Assembly: GCF_019649055.1 (NCBI RefSeq)
Contig: NW_026570604.1
Location: 1-31,060, forward strand
DNA: 31,060 nucleotides
Direction: 5' to 3'
Source of the DNA: Paramacrobiotus metropolitanus
Taxonomy: Eukaryota; Tardigrada; Eutardigrada; Parachela; Macrobiotidae
In this document: positions 28,376-31,060 of the stretch, piece after piece
Layout of the letters: each line of letters begins with the position of its first letter
How positions within the stretch are numbered: the first letter of the stretch is position 1
The notes under the pieces: model-generated
Told to the model about the DNA's origin: nothing
What the model saw: only the letters and a program-made list of their open reading frames with translations
Database searches by the model: none
Program-made: the position numbers and the translations under genes

Positions 28376-28648
28376 GTTGTAGATTTGTGTGAAAAACTTG
28401 ATATGGATGAAAATGAGAAAGGGTTTTTTATTCTTCGTGGGATGAGGGATGAACGGTTAGCTGCTCGACTAAGATTATTAGATAAGAATGCACCAAAATT
28501 AATATTGAAAGCTGCAAAAGAAGTCTACCCCGTTACCGGTATCGAAAAAATAAATTACAAAGTCTGTCACTCACAGTGTTTTGAAGAAAAACTTAATTTA
28601 TATAAAAGAATCGACGGACTAACTTTGCAATTAGAAAACATTAACTGA
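28376..28648 (+). pseudogene. Gag middle part after the insertion
   Basis: This resumes gag with EVVDLCEKLDMDENEKGFFI, LRGMRDERLAARLRLLDKNA, then KINYKVCHSQCFEEKLNLYK up to ENIN and TGA at 28646-28648. Compared with the inverted copy at 25231-25615, the stop results from CGA to TGA plus one extra A. The zinc-knuckle part then continues in the next frame (28635 onward). This portion corresponds to the C-terminal capsid and spacer. Non-functional as it stands. Confidence 0.75.
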
Positions 28649-30446
28649 GCAAAAGACCTACGGCGATAGAGATGGATTACAAAACGAAAATGAAGCCGAG
28701 GATAATTTTGGTGAAGATAATTCTGGGAAATATTATGAAGACGGTGATATTTCTGGAAATGGCGAAGATCATGGCATCTCAAACGCCTATTGGGAAGATT
28801 GTCGAAGCCAGAGTAACAATGATATTAACTGGTGGGCTGATGACGGAAGGCCGATTTGTTTTAATTGCAAAAAAGCTGGGCACATTGCAGTAAATTGTTG
28901 GCTTGACGATAACGATAATGAGAATGGCGGAGATGCTCAGGATTTTGGCGGTAATAATCAACCAATAAATTATAGCGATACTGTTAGCAACAGAAAAAAC
29001 GGTAACATTCATCATGTTGTACTGGTAGAAACCAAACCAGATAAACATAATTTTTGTGAGAACTTTTGCGAGAAATCTTTTAGTTCAGAATCTTCCAGTT
29101 TGTATGAGACAGAAAGGGTAAAATTTCTAAAAAGTTTTAAAGTGAATATGGTTACACCAGTAGTCATGCAACAGAAAAGTTCAGAAAGCAGGTGTAATGG
29201 AAAACATGTACATAATACCTGTTGCCCGATCGACTGCAACAAATTCCATGAAATTGGGAATACCCCCAGAACGGCTATCCGAAGGAGTGCTGGTGTAGCT
29301 AATGTTGATCTCAGACAACACAGCCCGTGGCTACGGAAATCCTGGAGTTTTGCCGGAATAAGTGTCCTGTTTTTGCTTTTGGTTTCCGTGGTCCAAGCAA
29401 TACGACCCATTTATTTAATTCATTTCGGAAGAATTCCTGAACGGGTAGTAAGCAACCGTGCTATTGGAGACGGACCTGCCAACGAATACCCGAGTAGACT
29501 CAGTCACCCGGATGATATGCCCTGGATATGGCAGCACAATTTTTACGGAGGAAAAAAGATGACCGATATGAAAGTCACCAAGAACGAGCGCTCAAGCATG
29601 GAAGAAAATTTGCAAACTCTAACACCGATAGCAAAGCGCTTAATTAAATATGGTTGGAAGAACATTTTGGGAGAAGTTAGAGAGCGTTACTTGGCAACAG
29701 CAATTAACACGCTTCGAAGCGGAAGAAGAAAAAACCACAACGATGTCGGAAAATTGGAGGAAAAAGAAAGAAAACTTTTCACAAACGTGAAAAAATACGA
29801 AGGGAACAGGAAGATGCGGACTACAACCGAAAGATTAGAAATAACAAAAATTGGTGGAAATTCCAAAAAGAATCGGGGAGGAATTTTTCACGGAGGAGGA
29901 AGGCTCGTGAAGAATCGTGACATTACGAATGAGCGAATACCAGTGAAGATTGAACATTTGGAACATCCGATTCTGACACCGAGCTGCCTGACGAATTACG
30001 ACAGGAATGGAATTTCGGGAAACATGGATGCCATCAAGACCGAATGTTTAATAATGGACAACAAACGACTACAAAATTTAACACCGGTTACGAAACCCAG
30101 AACGGATTACGACTGGAAGAAAGTGTTGCCCAAAAATATGCTTGTGAAAATTTGTGGTATGAATTCGGAAGATATGTCCCATGGAGAAATGAAAATCACT
30201 AATATCGGTGGAAATATCGACAAAAGAAACTGGAAAAGAAAACCAGGAAACGATCAAAAGAAAGCGCCCGCGCATGTCGGACGAAGGATATCTGAATATG
30301 GAAGGAGTCAAGGATTTGAAAGAATGAAAATTACATCCACTCCAATGGAAGATTCTAGTGAAACAGTAAGAAGCGGAAAAAATTGGAATGAGAGAACGAT
30401 ACCAACAACAGAAAACCAGCTGCGATTGGATCAGAAGAATTTTTAA
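28635..30446 (+). CDS. Gag zinc-knuckle region fused to a novel basic ORF (no pol)
   Basis: One uninterrupted frame of about 600 codons begins in gag nucleocapsid (acidic spacer, then CFNCKKAGHIAVNC at 28857-28898, CX2CX4HX4C). It passes through a 150-residue Ser/Lys-rich linker to a hydrophobic segment (GISVLFLLLVSVVQA, 29355-29399) that looks like a signal peptide or anchor. It then enters about 350 residues of strongly basic sequence. Three degenerate units share an L-x-x-LTP-x-x-K…Y-x-W-K pattern: LQTLTPIAKRLIKYGWKNIL, HPILTPSCLTNYDRNGI and LQNLTPVTKPRTDYDWKKVL. No protease D-T-G, RT or integrase is present. The novel part could be a captured host gene, an envelope-like or accessory protein, or a fusion made when pol was deleted. 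A diverged second copy exists at 27170-28250, so it has been mobilised with the LTRs. Confidence 0.7.
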   Translation, partial: KTLTEQKTYGDRDGLQNENEAEDNFGEDNSGKYYEDGDISGNGEDHGISNAYWEDCRSQSNNDINWWADDGRPICFNCKKAGHIAVNCWLDDNDNENGGDAQDFGGNNQPINYSDTVSNRKNGNIHHVVLVETKPDKHNFCENFCEKSFSSESSSLYETERVKFLKSFKVNMVTPVVMQQKSSESRCNGKHVHNTCCPIDCNKFHEIGNTPRTAIRRSAGVANVDLRQHSPWLRKSWSFAGISVLFLLLVSVVQAIRPIYLIHFGRIPERVVSNRAIGDGPANEYPSRLSHPDDMPWIWQHNFYGGKKMTDMKVTKNERSSMEENLQTLTPIAKRLIKYGWKNILGEVRERYLATAINTLRSGRRKNHNDVGKLEEKERKLFTNVKKYEGNRKMRTTTERLEITKIGGNSKKNRGGIFHGGGRLVKNRDITNERIPVKIEHLEHPILTPSCLTNYDRNGISGNMDAIKTECLIMDNKRLQNLTPVTKPRTDYDWKKVLPKNMLVKICGMNSEDMSHGEMKITNIGGNIDKRNWKRKPGNDQKKAPAHVGRRISEYGRSQGFERMKITSTPMEDSSETVRSGKNWNERTIPTTENQLRLDQKNF

Positions 30447-30621
30447 GAATTAAAAGAGACTACAAATCGAATGGACGATAAAAGATTAAATGGACGGAAA
30501 CGGAAAAGAATTGATGGACGCTGAATGCTTTATTTTGCTTATTGTGTTTGTCTGTTAATTAAATTGCTAAATAATGTTTTGTGGAGTTTGCTTGATTTTA
30601 ATCGCGAGACGCGATTCTTCT
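30447..30621 (+). other. 3' UTR of the element with conserved hairpin
   Basis: This AT-rich region holds a perfect hairpin AATCGCG-AGA-CGCGATT (30600-30616), six bases before the polypurine tract. The same hairpin with loop TCT is kept in the inverted copy (27014-27030). Confidence 0.6.
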
Positions 30622-30631
30622 AAGGGGAGAG
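30622..30631 (+). promoter_or_regulatory. Polypurine tract
   Basis: AAGGGGAGAG lies directly before the 3' LTR start TGTTATG (30633), the expected position of the plus-strand priming site. The inverted copy has AAGGGAGA in the same place. Confidence 0.75.
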
Positions 30632-30632
30632 T

Positions 30633-30897
30633 TGTTATGATGTCGTTCGTATGATGTCATCGGGGATGCCTTCACGCCCGTAGGCGTGTTCTTCCCATGA
30701 GTTTTGATTGCATAACCTGTTGTTTATGTTTTGTTATCTTTTTTGAAGCCTTTGATGTTTGGCATTTGCCGACAATATAAGCGCGACTGCATCGCGAGTT
30801 TTAGGAGCTGCTTTTTAGTTGAGAGTTTTGAGTCGAGAGAGTCACCAATAAAGTCCATCGCAGTACCCGCTGCAAGAGTGCTTTTCCCCTTGTAACA
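30633..30897 (+). mobile_element. 3' LTR of the composite element
   Basis: This unit of about 265 bp starts TGTTATGATG and ends CTTGTAACA, giving TGTTA…TAACA inverted ends. It has a TATA box (CAATATAAG, TATAA at 30776-30780) and AATAAA (30847-30852), so R begins near 30805. A CACGCCCGTAGGCGTG hairpin lies in U3, and an imperfect CGCGAC…ATCGCG stem lies just after the TATA box (perfect in the 26736-27000 copy). Similarity to the inverted LTR extends to CTGCAAGAGT; the last 20 bases are inferred from the terminal repeats. Confidence 0.7.
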
Positions 30898-30911
30898 AAA
30901 GCAGCAGCAGT

Positions 30912-30925
30912 AAAGCAGTGAAAGT
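30912..30925. repeat. Right copy of 14-bp direct repeat
   Basis: AAAGCAGTGAAAGT, identical to 25123-25136, follows a short CAGCAGCAG run after the LTR. Together the two copies bracket the composite insertion. Confidence 0.6.
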
Positions 30926-30938
30926 CGACTTAGCTTAC

Positions 30939-31060
30939 CTGAAATAATACGGATACAGTCCCATTGTTGATGGTTTGTAATTAGGGAATACAAATCTGCA
31001 CCATATCGCCTGCAGTCTCTTCGACAACAAGTGAGTGCAATCACTTGTTGAGTTGTTGCA
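30939..31060 (-). CDS. Candidate exon 1 (partial) of a minus-strand gene
   Basis: The minus strand from the window edge is open as TTQQVIALTCCRRDCRRYGA then DLYSLITNHQQWDCIRIIS. It ends at a strong donor TCAG/GTAAGC (30939/30938) in phase 1. The next phase-compatible exon is 24975-24782, so the composite retroelement would lie in the intervening intron. Closely spaced cysteines suggest an extracellular fold. The C…YGADLYSLITN…W pattern faintly recalls the first half of a C-type lectin domain, too weakly to assign. The 5' border may lie inside this stretch (AGs at about 31009-31020) or outside the window. Confidence 0.4.
31025..31050. repeat. 10-bp inverted repeat
   Basis: CAACAAGTGA and TCACTTGTTG are perfect arms around GTGCAA, within the candidate exon at the window edge. 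Confidence 0.8.

Larger units (their letters stand above)
25136..30911 (+). mobile_element. Composite LTR-element insertion with inverted internal copies
   Basis: From left to right: LTR head fragment (25136-25230, plus), gag zinc-knuckle fragment (25231-25615, minus), leader (25616-26371), gag start (26372-26734, plus), an inserted 1640-bp inverted unit (26736-28375), the rest of gag fused to a novel ORF (28376-30446, plus), 3' UTR, polypurine tract, and 3' LTR (30633-30897, plus). Pol is absent throughout. The pieces and their junction microhomologies suggest template switching during reverse transcription, or serial recombination. The insertion probably lies in an intron of the minus-strand gene with exons at 30939-31060 and 24782-24975. 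Confidence 0.65.

Noticed and set aside
28672-28893. 73-codon plus-strand ORF MDYKTKMKPRIILVK and its twin at 25259-25480
   Set aside because: Out-of-frame reading of the gag spacer and zinc knuckle; the two twins match only because the gag fragments do.
29195-29330. Possible protease remnant in another frame (ATNSMKLGIPPERL)
   Set aside because: No D-T-G or D-S-G motif; too short to support a protease call.
29012-29410. 132-codon minus-strand ORF
   Set aside because: Antisense of the Gag-novel ORF linker.
1-31060. tRNA, rRNA or reverse transcriptase (YxDD) sequences
   Set aside because: I looked for these by eye on both strands and found none that I could support.

Overview
The window looks like nuclear DNA of an invertebrate animal. 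It is dominated by transposable elements. It has spliceosomal introns with GT/AG borders (57, 78 and 133 nt in the clearest cases), degenerate TIR and LTR elements, foldback repeats, and long AT-rich stretches with no open frame. There are no ribosome binding sites, operons, tRNAs or rRNAs that I can recognise. I cannot name the species or phylum.

Left third, 1-8111. A GC-rich minus-strand block (7295 down to 2296) is a decayed LTR-retroelement Gag-protease region. It has a very long N-terminal low-complexity and coiled-coil portion, then a Pro/Gln/Gly-rich stretch, a capsid-like segment, an RG-rich tail, and a retropepsin fragment with LDTGAETSLIS. No reverse transcriptase follows. On the far side of the protease lies a 1.5-kb terminal-inverted-repeat element (594-2126). 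It carries broken, intron-containing remnants of a widespread animal transposon ORF. A solo LTR in plus orientation (7862-8111, with TATA box and AATAAA) ends the block.

Middle, 8112-25122. This is AT-rich and mostly non-coding. The most secure gene in the window is a three-exon minus-strand gene for a 187-residue charged, helical protein (coding exons 10943-10869, 10790-10430 and 8674-8547), whose exon phases all agree. Further minus-strand exon candidates have good splice sites: 12800-12897, 13775-13846, 17309-17515, 17573-17700, 23124-23324, 24782-24975 and 30939-31060. The last three listed join in compatible phase and probably belong to one larger gene encoding a cysteine-containing, N-glycosylation-rich protein. 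Scattered among them are MITEs (14502-14650, 19087-19173, 24370-24599), a foldback repeat (23575-24262), a near-perfect 49-bp palindrome (16304-16352), an exact 63-bp tandem duplication (17969-18094) and a TTA-rich microsatellite (9815-9976).

Right end, 25123-30925. A composite LTR-element insertion is flanked by a 14-bp direct repeat and appears to sit in an intron of the minus-strand candidate gene. It holds a plus-strand gag with a CCHC zinc knuckle. The gag frame runs, without any pol, into a roughly 350-residue basic region behind a hydrophobic segment, then a 3' UTR, a polypurine tract and a 3' LTR. A second, decayed and inverted copy of the novel region, bordered by inverted LTR pieces, is inserted inside gag. 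A third inverted piece (gag zinc-knuckle region plus LTR head) lies at the left edge. This pol-less Gag-plus-novel-domain unit and its inverted rearrangements are the most unusual content of the window.
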